Assembly (NCBI RefSeq): GCF_017876775.1
Contig: NZ_JAGIOP010000002.1
Coordinates: forward strand, 806,001 to 870,000
Direction of reading: 5' to 3'
Length of the DNA: 64,000 nucleotides
Source: Mycolicibacterium lutetiense
Lineage (GTDB): Bacteria; Actinomycetota; Actinomycetes; Mycobacteriales; Mycobacteriaceae
Shown here in pieces: positions 63,704 to 64,000 of this stretch (the first letter of the stretch is position 1; each line of letters opens with the position of its first letter). The position numbers and the translations under genes are program-made. The notes under the pieces are model-generated. The model saw only the letters and a program-made list of their open reading frames with translations. It did no database searches and was not told the DNA's origin.

Positions 63704-64000
63704 TTGAGTCATCCCGAGCAGAGTCGCCATCTGGCCACCGCGATCCCGGGCCCGAAATCTGAGGCGTTGATCGGCCGGAAAATGGCCGCTGTCGCCCGTG
63801 GTGTCGGCACGACCATGCCGGTGTATGCCGCCCGCGCCGGCGGCGGCATCGTCGAGGACGTTGACGGTAATCGGCTCATCGACCTGGGCTCGGGCATTGC
63901 CGTCACCACCATCGGCAACTCGTCGCCGCGGGTGGTCGAGGCAGTCGCCGCACAGGCCGGCGAGTTCACCCATACGTGCTTCATGGTGACGCCGTACGAG
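63704..64000 (+). CDS. gabT: 4-aminobutyrate aminotransferase, 5' part only
   Basis: The first 99 codons of a class III PLP-dependent aminotransferase; the rest is beyond the window. ARAGGGIVEDVDGNRLIDLG and GIAVTTIGNSSPRVVEAV match mycobacterial GabT (Rv2589), which also follows yajC in M. tuberculosis. An AGGAGG site lies at 63693-63698. TTG at 63704 has a normal 5-base spacing, while GTG at 63701 would be only 2 bases away. The PLP lysine is not in this part. Confidence 0.85.
   Translation, partial: MSHPEQSRHLATAIPGPKSEALIGRKMAAVARGVGTTMPVYAARAGGGIVEDVDGNRLIDLGSGIAVTTIGNSSPRVVEAVAAQAGEFTHTCFMVTPYE

Overview
The window comes from a high-GC actinobacterium, almost certainly a fast-growing Mycobacterium (Mycolicibacterium). 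Long stretches follow the gene order I recall for M. tuberculosis Rv2533c-Rv2589: nusB-efp-pepQ-Rv2536, aroB-aroK-aroC, Rv2551c-aroE-mltG-ruvX-alaS-Rv2556c-Rv2557/8-rarA, aspS-Rv2573-Rv2574-Rv2575, hisS-Rv2581c-ppiB-rel-apt-Rv2585c-secF-secD-yajC-gabT. Other mycobacterial marks are F420-type enzymes, a mycofactocin-type SDR, a 13E12-family HNH protein, MPT63 and GAP-family proteins, and frequent ATGA/GTGA start-stop overlaps with several probable leaderless starts.

Layout. 1-4416 (minus strand): a translationally coupled operon of GntR regulator, 2x[4Fe-4S] ferredoxin, lipoprotein binding protein with a NosL-like tail, ABC permease, ABC ATPase and an AprA-like flavoprotein cut by the window edge. 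4655-6092: a 13E12/HNH gene behind a perfect LexA box. 6122-8371: a molybdopterin oxidoreductase. 8464-14290: nusB, efp, pepQ, a membrane protein, and aroB-aroK-aroC. 14342-20585: prepilin peptidase, aroE, mltG, ruvX, alaS, YjbQ. 20702-30479: Rv2557-like protein, small membrane protein, ArsR/SRPBCC pair, rarA, DUF3097, GAP, DUF389, SMI1-DUF4253, HxlR, thiolase, F420-type reductase. 30476-37885: aspS, PanE-like, SRPBCC, carboxylesterase and two metallopeptidases. 37906-48301: a catabolic accessory region with DinB-like protein, TetR-monooxygenase-SDR operon, thioesterase-LLM operon, second TetR, amidohydrolase, paired acyl-CoA dehydrogenases and SRPBCC. 48421-50821: an orphan LexA box, a secreted protein and an NCS1-type permease with a cysteine-rich tail. 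50845 to the end: hisS, MBL hydrolase, two tandem cyclophilins, MPT63, rel, apt, binding lipoprotein, secF-secD-yajC, and the start of gabT.

How the genes work together. The core covers the shikimate pathway (aroB, aroK, aroC, aroE; no aroQ at its usual place), tRNA charging (alaS, aspS, hisS), the stringent response and purine salvage (rel, apt) and the Sec motor (secD, secF, yajC). The accessory parts look like substrate-inducible catabolic modules, several with their own regulator and a clear inverted-repeat operator at the regulator's start. The two most distinctive things are the AprBA-like/ABC transporter operon at the left edge and two perfect LexA boxes, one in front of the 13E12 gene and one in front of no annotated gene.

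No gene-free stretch exceeds 300 bases. The longest (4417-4673, 24952-25162, 48302-48507) are described under features or findings. I saw no tRNA, rRNA, CRISPR array, insertion sequence or prophage. Leaderless -10 calls (TANNNT 6-9 bases before a start codon) are pattern-based inference.
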